Source of the DNA: an uncultured Clostridia bacterium
GTDB taxonomy: Bacteria > Bacillota_A > Clostridia > Oscillospirales > Oscillospiraceae
Assembly (NCBI GenBank): GCA_946059285.1
Contig: CAMGMW010000108.1
Span: 1 to 5,034 of the forward strand
Direction: 5' to 3'
Length of the DNA: 5,034 bases
How positions within the stretch are numbered: position 1 is the first letter of the stretch; each line of letters starts with the position of its first letter. The notes beneath the pieces are model-generated. The model worked only from the letters and a program-made list of their open reading frames with translations, had not been told where the DNA came from and searched no databases. Shown here one piece after another: positions 1 to 5,034 of the stretch. The position numbers and the translations under genes were made by a program.

Positions 1-154
1 CTGCCTGCCGCGGCAACAAGCCGAGGATGGCAGCGTTTTCTCCATTGACGATGCAAAAATCAATTCCGCATGCCCGTTTCAATCCGCGGAGCTTGGCGCA
101 CAGATAACGCAATCCCGCAGGAGCAACCACATCACCGACAGTCAATAATTTCAT
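1..154 (-). CDS. ymdB: YmdB-family metallophosphoesterase (partial, N-terminal 51 codons)
   Basis: The minus-strand frame is open from an ATG at 154-152 to the left edge and reads MKLLTVGDVV at its start and IDFCIVNGENAA at residues 31-42. This matches the N-terminus of the YmdB family (TIGR00282-type, calcineurin-like phosphoesterases reported to hydrolyse 2',3'- or 3',5'-cyclic nucleotides). Asp8 in the VGDVV motif and Glu39-Asn40 in the NGEN motif fall where the family places its first metal ligands. The remaining ligands, an Asn-His pair and later histidines, would lie beyond the edge, as the family is usually about 255-265 residues. The start is supported by an AAAGGAGA Shine-Dalgarno at 161-168, 6 nt from the ATG, and by a promoter further upstream. 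The gene is divergent from the ParB gene. In many Firmicutes ymdB follows rny (RNase Y); here it leads its own transcript. Cytoplasmic role is inferred from the family. The family call is strong, but substrate specificity cannot be judged from the fragment. Confidence 0.85.
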   Translation of the reverse strand, partial: MKLLTVGDVVAPAGLRYLCAKLRGLKRACGIDFCIVNGENAAILGLLPRQA

Positions 155-199
155 GGCGCTTCTCCTTTATGATACTGCTCTATACTACTTCTATTTGTT

Positions 200-228
200 A
201 TTATACCTGAATTCTCACCGAATAACAA
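200..228 (-). promoter_or_regulatory. Sigma-A-type promoter for ymdB
   Basis: On the minus strand a TTGTTA -35 box (223-228) is separated by exactly 17 nt from a perfect TATAAT -10 box (200-205). The predicted transcript starts near 193 and gives a leader of about 40 nt that contains the ymdB Shine-Dalgarno. The spacer contains a GAATTC-centred near-palindrome, TGAGAATTCA, but no recognised operator. Confidence 0.75.
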
Positions 229-351
229 CACGAATTTCGACAACTTCGCCCTGCCTGTGCGTAAAAAGGCTATTTCCCGTGTATTTCCCAAGATGTTGTG
301 TTTTGTCAGAAAGCGGGTCCCAATTTATTGTATTTCCTACCCTTGATTTCG

Positions 352-380
352 CTGAATTTCGCGCCGGATATTGCTAGAAT
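352..380 (+). promoter_or_regulatory. Possible extended -10 promoter for the ParB/Noc gene
   Basis: TAGAAT at 375-380 matches the -10 consensus at 5 of 6 positions and is preceded by TGC, which gives an extended -10 (TGn). At 17-nt spacing the -35 region is CTGAAT (352-357), a weak match. A better -35 word, TTGATT (343-348), is too far away at 26 nt. The predicted start near 387 would leave a leader of about 58 nt before the ATG at 445. The call rests mostly on the -10 and its position. Confidence 0.45.
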
Positions 381-402
381 AAGAACGTAGAAGCACCATG
401 GC

Positions 403-422
403 GCGGCGTGCTGGCGCGCCGC
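403..422 (+). promoter_or_regulatory. GC-rich leader hairpin upstream of the ParB/Noc gene
   Basis: GCGGCGTG (403-410) pairs with CGCGCCGC (415-422) over 8 bp, including one G-T wobble, around a CTGG loop. It lies in the predicted leader, ending 8 nt before the AGGAGG Shine-Dalgarno at 431-436. There is no T-tract after it, so it is not an intrinsic terminator. It may affect mRNA stability or ribosome access, but no function is shown. Confidence 0.5.
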
Positions 423-444
423 ACGGACAAAGGAGGAACATAAG

Positions 445-1254
445 ATGCAAAGGGGCAGAGGGCTGCTGGAAAGCGGACGGATTTTGTATCTGCCGGTGGG
501 ACAGATCTGTCCGAATCCGTCGCAGCCACGGAAAATTTTTGACCCCGAGGGACTGAAGGAGCTTGCCGCGAGTATTATGACCTATGGAATTTTACAGCCG
601 CTCACCGTCCGCCGCCGCTGCGGCGGCTATGAACTGGTAGCAGGGGAGCGGCGGCTTCGCGCCGCCAAAATTGCAGGATTGGATGAGGTTCCCTGCATTT
701 TGCTGACTGTGGACGAAGAGCAGTCGGGCATGGTAGCCCTGGTTGAAAATTTGCAGCGGCGCGATCTGGACTACATTGAGGAGGCGGAAGGTCTGGCACG
801 CCTGATGCGGCTGTACGGACTGAATCAGGAGCAGGCGGCCGCACGGGTAGGGAAGAGCCAAAGCGCCGTGGCAAATAAACTGCGGCTGCTCCGGCACAGT
901 CCTGCCGTGCTGGCAAAGCTGCGGGAGAACGAGCTTTCCGAACGCCATGCGCGGGCGCTGTTAAAGGTCCCCACCGAAGAGGAACGGTTGGAAGTGCTGG
1001 AGGTCATTGTCCGGCAGCAGTTGAATGTGGCAAAAACCGAGGCGTATATTGAGGCGTATCTGGAAAAAAGACGGCAGCAGGAGCCCAAACGCGGTCTGAG
1101 GAAGTTGATTGTAAGGGATGTGAGACTGTTTCTCAACAGCGTCAATCACAATTTGGAGCTGATCCGCGGCGCGGGCATCGACGCGCAGGCAACGCAGGAG
1201 GAGACGGAGTCCGAAATTGTCCTGACCATCCGCCTGCCTAAGCGCGCCGGATAG
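445..1254 (+). CDS. ParB/Spo0J/Noc-family DNA-binding protein
   Basis: The 269-residue product is a complete ParB-family protein. The N-terminal ParB domain (about residues 12-110) shows NPSQPRKIF (24-32), the GERR motif (67-70) of the CTP-binding site and the ENLQRRDL motif (101-108). A helix-turn-helix follows at about 126-151 (LNQEQAAARVGKSQSAV onward). The C-terminal segment at about 220-245 (LIVRDVRLFLNSVNHNLEL and following) matches the dimerisation-region pattern seen in clostridial proteins often labelled nucleoid occlusion protein. Family members bind parS or Noc-binding sites, load as CTP-dependent clamps and spread on DNA to aid chromosome segregation or keep the division machinery off the nucleoid. 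The start is fixed by AGGAGG at 431-436, 8 nt from the ATG, with no in-frame ATG upstream in the leader. No ParA/Soj gene is adjacent in the window, which favours Noc-like over a classical ParAB partner. However, the first residues (MQRGRGLLESGR) do not obviously form the membrane-binding amphipathic helix of Bacillus Noc. ParB family is certain; Noc versus Spo0J is not settled, so no symbol is given. Confidence 0.93.
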   Translation: MQRGRGLLESGRILYLPVGQICPNPSQPRKIFDPEGLKELAASIMTYGILQPLTVRRRCGGYELVAGERRLRAAKIAGLDEVPCILLTVDEEQSGMVALVENLQRRDLDYIEEAEGLARLMRLYGLNQEQAAARVGKSQSAVANKLRLLRHSPAVLAKLRENELSERHARALLKVPTEEERLEVLEVIVRQQLNVAKTEAYIEAYLEKRRQQEPKRGLRKLIVRDVRLFLNSVNHNLELIRGAGIDAQATQEETESEIVLTIRLPKRAG

Positions 1255-1463
1255 ACGGCATTTGCCCGGAGACAGCTAATCAGTGGTAGCGCCTCATACA
1301 GATACTGATGCTGCGGAGAGCGGCTTTGCCGCTAAAGAATTCCCGATGCGCTTGACGGCTGCCAATCCAAAGCGCTGCAAATTACGGCATGCCGCAACGC
1401 GATCGGATTTCGACAGCGGTACTGCCGCACTACGGCATGACCGGCAGATCTTTTAATACGATC
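1255..1463 (+). other. Gene-poor structured tract between the ParB gene and its terminator
   Basis: About 210 nt separate the ParB stop codon from the terminator stem. The tract contains several short inverted repeats: AGCGGC/GCCGCT around a TTT loop (1319-1333), the self-complementary CGGCATGCCG (1385-1394) and GCGG/CCGC (1416-1428). TACGGCAT also occurs twice in direct orientation (1383-1390 and 1431-1438). One open frame runs from a GTG at 1283 to TAA at 1456 (57 residues). A possible GGAGA ribosome site lies at 1268-1272. It includes codons such as CGA and CTA and matches no family I recognise. The tract could be a long 3' UTR, a small RNA, a small protein gene or decayed sequence. I cannot choose among these from sequence alone. 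Confidence 0.35.
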
Positions 1464-1499
1464 ATCGGCACGGTATAAAACGTGCCGATTTTCTTTTTT
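1464..1499 (+). terminator. Rho-independent terminator
   Basis: A perfect 9-bp stem, ATCGGCACG (1464-1472) with CGTGCCGAT (1481-1489), encloses an 8-nt loop and runs straight into TTTTCTTTTTT. No T-tract follows in the reverse direction, so it acts on plus-strand transcription. It ends the ParB transcript, or any small transcript from 1255-1463, and isolates ppdK from it. Confidence 0.88.
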
Positions 1500-1615
1500 G
1501 CAGCCGGACCCATTCGAAGTTTCATTTTTTATTTGATGGTGGGTTTTCCTTTTTCTGCAAAAGTTTCTGTATAAATATTTTTTCCGTGATTTTTACATTT
1601 TTCCATTGAAAATAA

Positions 1616-1644
1616 TTGCAAAATCGGAAAACGTGTGCTATATT
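1616..1644 (+). promoter_or_regulatory. Sigma-A-type promoter for ppdK
   Basis: A TTGCAA -35 box (1616-1621) and a TATATT -10 box (1639-1644) are 17 nt apart, with TGC just before the -10 giving an extended -10 element. The promoter lies in an AT-rich stretch (about 1525-1680) with many A and T runs, which may help activity. Initiation near 1651 would produce a leader of about 82 nt. I found no convincing CcpA (cre) or Rex operator around it. Confidence 0.75.
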
Positions 1645-1680
1645 TGACTACGCAGTAAAAATCGATAAGAAAAAACGTTT

Positions 1681-1720
1681 GAAGCGGCAGTGAAATACCG
1701 CTTCCAAAACAAGAAAGGGG
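1681..1720 (+). promoter_or_regulatory. ppdK leader hairpin and distant ribosome-binding site
   Basis: GAAGCGG (1681-1687) pairs perfectly with CCGCTTC (1698-1704) around a 10-nt loop. With a small bulge the helix can extend through GTTT (1677-1680) and AAAC (1707-1710). The likely Shine-Dalgarno, AAAGGGG, ends at 1720 and is 12 nt from the ATG at 1733, longer than the usual 6-9 nt. The helix ends close to this site without covering it. This could be a 5' stabilising stem for an abundant mRNA or a modest translational control element. No known riboswitch class is recognisable. Confidence 0.5.
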
Positions 1721-1732
1721 TAAACCAAAACA

Positions 1733-4363
1733 ATGCACAAGTATGTATACCTTTTCTCTGAGGGCAACGGCTCCATGCGCGAATTGCTGGGCGGCAAGGG
1801 TGCCAACCTCGCTGAAATGACCAACCTCGGTATGCCTGTCCCGCAGGGCTTCACCATCACCACTGAGGCCTGCACACAGTACTACAAGGACGATCATCAG
1901 ATCAACGAGGATATCCGGAACGAAATCATGCGCTATGTCGAAACTCTGGAGGAAATGACCGGTAAGAAATTCGGCGACTTGTATAACCCGCTGCTCGTCT
2001 CTGTCCGTTCCGGTGCCCGCGCTTCCATGCCCGGCATGATGGACACCATCCTCAACCTCGGTTTGAACGACGAGGTAGTCGTTGCCTTTGCCAAAAAGAC
2101 CAACAACCCTCGTTTTGCATATGACTCCTATCGCCGCTTTATTCAGATGTATTCCGACGTTGTTATGGAAGTCGGCAAAAAGTACTTTGAAGAGCTGATC
2201 GATGAGATGAAAGAAGCCCGCGGCGTGAAGCTGGATACCGAGCTGACCGCGGATGATCTGAAGGAGCTTGCCGAAAAATTCAAGGCGGAGTATAAGGCAA
2301 AGATCGGCGAGGATTTCCCGCAGGATCCGAAGGTCCAACTCATGGGCGCCATCAAAGCGGTCTTCCGTTCTTGGGACAACCCCCGCGCTATCTACTATCG
2401 CCGTATGAACGACATCCCCTCCGACTGGGGTACTGCCGTCAACGTGCAGTCTATGGTGTTCGGCAACACGGGTGATACCTCCGGTACCGGCGTTGCATTT
2501 ACCAGAAATCCTGCCACCGGTGAAAAGAAACTGTTCGGTGAGTTCCTGATGAACGCACAGGGTGAGGATGTCGTTGCGGGTGTCCGTACGCCGCAGACCA
2601 TTGATCAACTGGCAGAGGTTATGCCTGAGGCCTATGAGCAGTTTGTGGATATCTGCGCCAAGCTTGAGCGGCACTACCGTGATATGCAGGACATGGAGTT
2701 CACCATTGAGAATAAAAAGCTCTATATGCTTCAGACCCGGAACGGCAAGCGTACCGCTGCTGCCGCTATGAAGATCGCCTGCGATCTGGTGGACGAAGGG
2801 ATGATCACCGAGAAAGAAGCAGTTGCGATGATTGATCCGAAATCCCTTGATTCGCTGCTGCACCCCACCTTTGATCCGGCTGCGCTGAAGAAGGCAAAAA
2901 TCATCGGCACCGGCTTGGCAGTATCCCCCGGCGCGGCCTGCGGCAGAGTCGTTTTCACCGCAGAAACGGCGACCGACTGGGCGAAGGACGGCGATAAGGG
3001 TGTCCTGGTTCTGCTGGAAACCTCTGCTGAGGATATTGAGGGTATGCACTATGCACAGGGCGTGCTGACCGTCCGCGGCGGCATGACCTCTCACGCCGCT
3101 GTGGTTGCCCGCGGCATGGGCACCTGCTGTGTCTCCGGATGCGGCGAGATCAAAATGGACGAAGCCAACAAGAAATTTGAGCTGGGCGGCAAGGTTTATA
3201 AGGAGGGCGATTGGATCTCCATCGACGGCTCCACCGGCAACATTTACGGCGAGAAAATCAAGACTGCGGCCGCTTCGATTTCCGGTGAATTCGGACGCAT
3301 TATGAGTTGGGCGGACAAGTTCCGTGTCCTGCAGGTGCGTACGAATGCCGATACTCCGCATGATGCGATGCAGGCAGTCAACTTTGGCGCCGAGGGCGTC
3401 GGTCTGTGCCGTACTGAGCATATGTTCTTTGAGGCAGATCGCATTCGCGCCATCCGTGAAATGATCGTTTCCGAAACTGCTGAACAGCGCGAGCGTGCCC
3501 TTGCGAAGCTGGAGCCCATGCAGCAGGGTGACTTTGAAGCCATTTATGAGGCAATGAAGGGCCGTCCCGTTACCATCCGCCTCTTGGATCCGCCTCTGCA
3601 TGAATTTGTTCCCACCGATCCGAAAGACATCGAAGAGCTTGCGGCTGAGATGAATATCAGCGTGGAGCGTTTGAATCAGGTCATTGCCGGTCTGCACGAG
3701 TTCAACCCCATGATGGGTCACCGCGGCTGCCGTCTGGACGTCACCTATCCGGAGATCGCGAAGATGCAGACTGCCGCGATCATCAAGGCTGCTTTGGCAG
3801 TACGCAGCCGCCGTCCGGCATGGAAAATCGTTCCGGAAATTATGGTCCCGCTGGTCGGCGAGGTCAAGGAATTGGCATATGTCAAGTCCGTGATTGATCA
3901 GGTCGCCAAGAAGCTCATCCACGAGGCCGGTTCTGATATGGAGTATAAGGTCGGCACTATGATCGAGATCCCGCGTGCCGCGCTGACTGCGGACGAGATC
4001 GCAAAGGAAGCCGCTTTCTTCTCATTTGGCACCAACGACCTGACCCAGATGACGTTCGGCTTCAGCCGTGATGATGCGGGCAAGTTCCTTGCTTCCTACT
4101 ATGACCGGAAGATCTACGAGTCCGATCCGTTCTCCAAGCTGGATCAGGCTGGCGTCGGCAGACTGGTCAAGATGGCGGCAGAGCTTGGTCGTGCTACCCG
4201 CCCAGATTTGAAGCTCGGCATTTGCGGCGAGCAGGGCGGCGATCCCTCCACGGTAGAATTCTGCCATAAAATTGGCTTGACCTATGTTTCCTGCAGCCCG
4301 TACCGTGTTCCCATTGCGCGTCTGGCAGCCGCACAGGCTGCGATCAAGGACGACAGAGAATAA
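1733..4363 (+). CDS. ppdK: Pyruvate, phosphate dikinase
   Basis: The 876-residue product is full length for the family (about 874 in Clostridium symbiosum). It interconverts ATP, phosphate and pyruvate with AMP, pyrophosphate and PEP (EC 2.7.9.1) in the cytoplasm. In pyrophosphate-using anaerobes it can work in the glycolytic or gluconeogenic direction. The ATP-grasp domain spans about 1-340, with GGKGANLAEM (20-29), VRSGA around Arg92 and LQTRNGKR around Arg336. The swivelling phosphohistidine domain follows (about 390-505), with GGMTSHAAVVARGMG (449-463) and catalytic His454. The C-terminal PEP/pyruvate barrel (about 520-870) contains Arg560, Arg616, Glu745, Asn768 and the acid/base Cys831 in GICGEQGG, all at or within one position of the C. 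symbiosum numbering as I recall it. The Thr452-Ser453 pair beside His454 is where DUF299-type regulatory proteins modify the enzyme in other organisms; none is encoded here. The gene is monocistronic, with its own promoter and terminator. TTA, CTA and TCA codons are absent for roughly the first 730 codons, suggesting selection for high expression. Confidence 0.98.
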   Translation: MHKYVYLFSEGNGSMRELLGGKGANLAEMTNLGMPVPQGFTITTEACTQYYKDDHQINEDIRNEIMRYVETLEEMTGKKFGDLYNPLLVSVRSGARASMPGMMDTILNLGLNDEVVVAFAKKTNNPRFAYDSYRRFIQMYSDVVMEVGKKYFEELIDEMKEARGVKLDTELTADDLKELAEKFKAEYKAKIGEDFPQDPKVQLMGAIKAVFRSWDNPRAIYYRRMNDIPSDWGTAVNVQSMVFGNTGDTSGTGVAFTRNPATGEKKLFGEFLMNAQGEDVVAGVRTPQTIDQLAEVMPEAYEQFVDICAKLERHYRDMQDMEFTIENKKLYMLQTRNGKRTAAAAMKIACDLVDEGMITEKEAVAMIDPKSLDSLLHPTFDPAALKKAKIIGTGLAVSPGAACGRVVFTAETATDWAKDGDKGVLVLLETSAEDIEGMHYAQGVLTVRGGMTSHAAVVARGMGTCCVSGCGEIKMDEANKKFELGGKVYKEGDWISIDGSTGNIYGEKIKTAAASISGEFGRIMSWADKFRVLQVRTNADTPHDAMQAVNFGAEGVGLCRTEHMFFEADRIRAIREMIVSETAEQRERALAKLEPMQQGDFEAIYEAMKGRPVTIRLLDPPLHEFVPTDPKDIEELAAEMNISVERLNQVIAGLHEFNPMMGHRGCRLDVTYPEIAKMQTAAIIKAALAVRSRRPAWKIVPEIMVPLVGEVKELAYVKSVIDQVAKKLIHEAGSDMEYKVGTMIEIPRAALTADEIAKEAAFFSFGTNDLTQMTFGFSRDDAGKFLASYYDRKIYESDPFSKLDQAGVGRLVKMAAELGRATRPDLKLGICGEQGGDPSTVEFCHKIGLTYVSCSPYRVPIARLAAAQAAIKDDRE

Positions 4364-4418
4364 GCGATCACTGATTTAGGGCAAAGCCGACAATCAGATT
4401 TTAGGAAAAACAAAATAA

Positions 4419-4456
4419 CAAAAAAGACCTTGAGGAATTCCTCAAGGTCTTTTTTG
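4419..4456. terminator. Bidirectional intrinsic terminator (perfect 38-bp palindrome)
   Basis: The sequence is a perfect inverted repeat centred on a GAATTC between 4437 and 4438. The core stem is GACCTTGAGG/CCTCAAGGTC, flanked by six A on the left and six T on the right. The transcript from either strand therefore makes a strong stem followed by a U-tract. It lies 55 nt after the ppdK stop and 114 nt beyond the stop of the convergent minus-strand gene, so it can end both transcripts. Confidence 0.93.
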
Positions 4457-4466
4457 CACAAAAGCC

Positions 4467-4496
4467 TTGCAAATACCGGAGCTTGGGAAATATAAT
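4467..4496 (+). promoter_or_regulatory. Near-consensus orphan promoter pointing right
   Basis: TTGCAA (4467-4472) and a perfect TATAAT (4491-4496) are separated by 18 nt on the plus strand, just beyond the ppdK terminator. No plus-strand gene that I can support starts in the next 540 nt. A transcript starting near 4503 would run antisense to the DUF3592-like gene. It shares the word TTGCAAA with the ppdK promoter. It may be chance in AT-rich intergenic DNA, or it may drive an antisense RNA or a gene beyond the window. Confidence 0.45.
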
Positions 4497-4570
4497 CGAG
4501 ATTCTAATTGCATTCCCGAAACTTGAAGTGATCAAGCGGCTTTCTAAAAATCTGGCATTAAGCTGAACGA

Positions 4571-4939
4571 CTAAATGGTAGCTTTTCCTATGTTGTTGGT
4601 GATGAATGCCTCCGAAGGATTGTTCGGATTATAGTTGACCATGGCGGTGTTTCCTACAGCCGTATTTCCCATTACAGGAACACGCTTCTGCCCAATAGGC
4701 AGAAAACCAAGCTTGATTTTCTCACTTTTCAGCTTGAGAGGCTCTGTTATTTCATAACTTGTTCCGTTCACCTGATACTCGACGGTAATCATCGTCGGGC
4801 AATCCTGCCCTTTTGCTCTAAGGTTTTTTATGGTTCCGAGTGTTACTTCCGTGCAGTTTGAACGATTAGCTTTCATTTTGTTCAGATCCGTCCCATAAAA
4901 AAATAAATGCCGCCTTTCTACAAAGGAGAAGAGCCGCAT
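4571..4939 (-). CDS. DUF3592-like small protein, start uncertain
   Basis: The minus-strand frame ends at a TAG (4573-4571). Its last 85 or so residues look like a real beta-rich domain: CTEVTLGTI near the start, then PTMITVEYQVNGTSYEI, the segment IKLGFLPIGQKRVPVMG, and VNYNPNNPSEAFITNN near the end. The YxVNGxxYxI and YNPxNPxEAfI patterns are typical of DUF3592-type proteins, which usually sit after an N-terminal membrane helix and have no known function. The start is unclear. ATGs at 4960, 4939 and 4876 all lack a good Shine-Dalgarno, and the frame stays open to the right edge of the window. I chose 4939 (MRLFSFVERR, 122 residues) because it keeps the only partly hydrophobic segment (HLFFYG); no clear transmembrane helix is visible. 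The 5' part may be degenerate or the gene may begin outside the window. It is convergent with ppdK and shares its terminator. Confidence 0.65.
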   Translation of the reverse strand: MRLFSFVERRHLFFYGTDLNKMKANRSNCTEVTLGTIKNLRAKGQDCPTMITVEYQVNGTSYEITEPLKLKSEKIKLGFLPIGQKRVPVMGNTAVGNTAMVNYNPNNPSEAFITNNIGKATI

Positions 4940-5034
4940 GTTCTGTGTATGTCGGTTCATTGCATCATCAAAATAACCGGTCTTTGCCCGGCAGGTCCGT
5001 TGCCTGACACTTCTGCTGATAGAACAATGCACTC

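Noticed and set aside
153..377. 74-codon plus-strand frame in the divergent intergenic region
   Set aside because: Its ATG lies on the ymdB start and Shine-Dalgarno complement, it overlaps both promoters, has no ribosome site, and its product resembles translated AT-rich noncoding DNA.
398..444. Upstream ATG at 398 as an alternative start for the ParB gene
   Set aside because: It is out of frame with the ParB gene, lacks a ribosome site and lies beside the leader hairpin. The ATG at 445 has a consensus AGGAGG.
592..1149. Several 62-118 codon minus-strand frames under the ParB gene
   Set aside because: All are shadows of a well-supported plus-strand gene, with no start signals or recognisable motifs.
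1529..3922. 797-codon open frame antisense to ppdK
   Set aside because: It is in exact register opposite the ppdK codons, starts with a GTG inside ppdK with no ribosome site, and has His/Leu-rich low-information protein with no family motif. Its openness follows from ppdK codon bias.
4022..4267. 81-codon minus-strand frame at the ppdK 3' end
   Set aside because: It lies wholly inside the conserved PEP/pyruvate-binding domain coding region and has no independent support.
4522..4536. CTTGA/TCAAG inverted repeat between ppdK and the DUF3592-like gene
   Set aside because: The stem is only 5 bp and has no T-tract on either side. The nearby 38-bp palindrome already explains termination.
4977..4991. 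CCGG/CCGG hairpin near the right edge
   Set aside because: The stem is only 4 bp with a 7-nt loop, well within chance expectation, and there is no downstream T-tract.

Overview
The window looks like a chromosomal stretch of a moderate-GC Firmicute, most likely a Clostridia member near the Oscillospiraceae/Ruminococcaceae. The evidence is the gene set (a YmdB-type metallophosphoesterase, a Noc/Spo0J-like ParB, and a clostridial-type pyruvate, phosphate dikinase), the purine-rich Shine-Dalgarno sequences and the sigma-A-like promoters. This placement is inferred from protein resemblance without a database search. I see no IS element, CRISPR array, tRNA, rRNA or prophage gene.

Layout. Positions 1-154 (minus) hold the first 51 codons of a ymdB-like phosphodiesterase gene that runs off the left edge. 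Positions 155-444 are a divergent intergenic region with a good minus-strand promoter for ymdB, a weaker plus-strand promoter for the next gene, a GC-rich leader hairpin and a run of ATTTC-type repeats. Positions 445-1254 (plus) encode a complete 269-residue ParB/Noc-family DNA-binding protein. Positions 1255-1499 are a structured stretch ending in a clear intrinsic terminator. It holds one weak 57-codon open frame that may or may not be real. An AT-rich region with a convincing promoter and a leader hairpin then precedes ppdK (1733-4363, plus), a complete 876-codon pyruvate, phosphate dikinase with all expected catalytic residues visible. A perfect 38-bp palindrome with T-tracts on both strands closes ppdK and serves as a bidirectional terminator for the convergent minus-strand gene at the right. 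That gene (stop at 4571) encodes a small protein whose C-terminal part resembles DUF3592-type beta domains. Its 5' end is unclear.

The genes do not form one pathway: each has its own promoter or terminator. ymdB relates to RNA/cyclic nucleotide metabolism, the ParB protein to chromosome organisation or division-site protection, and ppdK to pyruvate/PEP interconversion in glycolysis or gluconeogenesis. ppdK shows strong codon bias, consistent with high expression. The best leads for a second look are the ATTTC repeats resembling Noc half-sites upstream of the ParB gene, the unexplained 235-nt tract before the first terminator, and a near-consensus promoter pointing into the antisense strand of the DUF3592-like gene. 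I did not find a convincing new multi-gene system.
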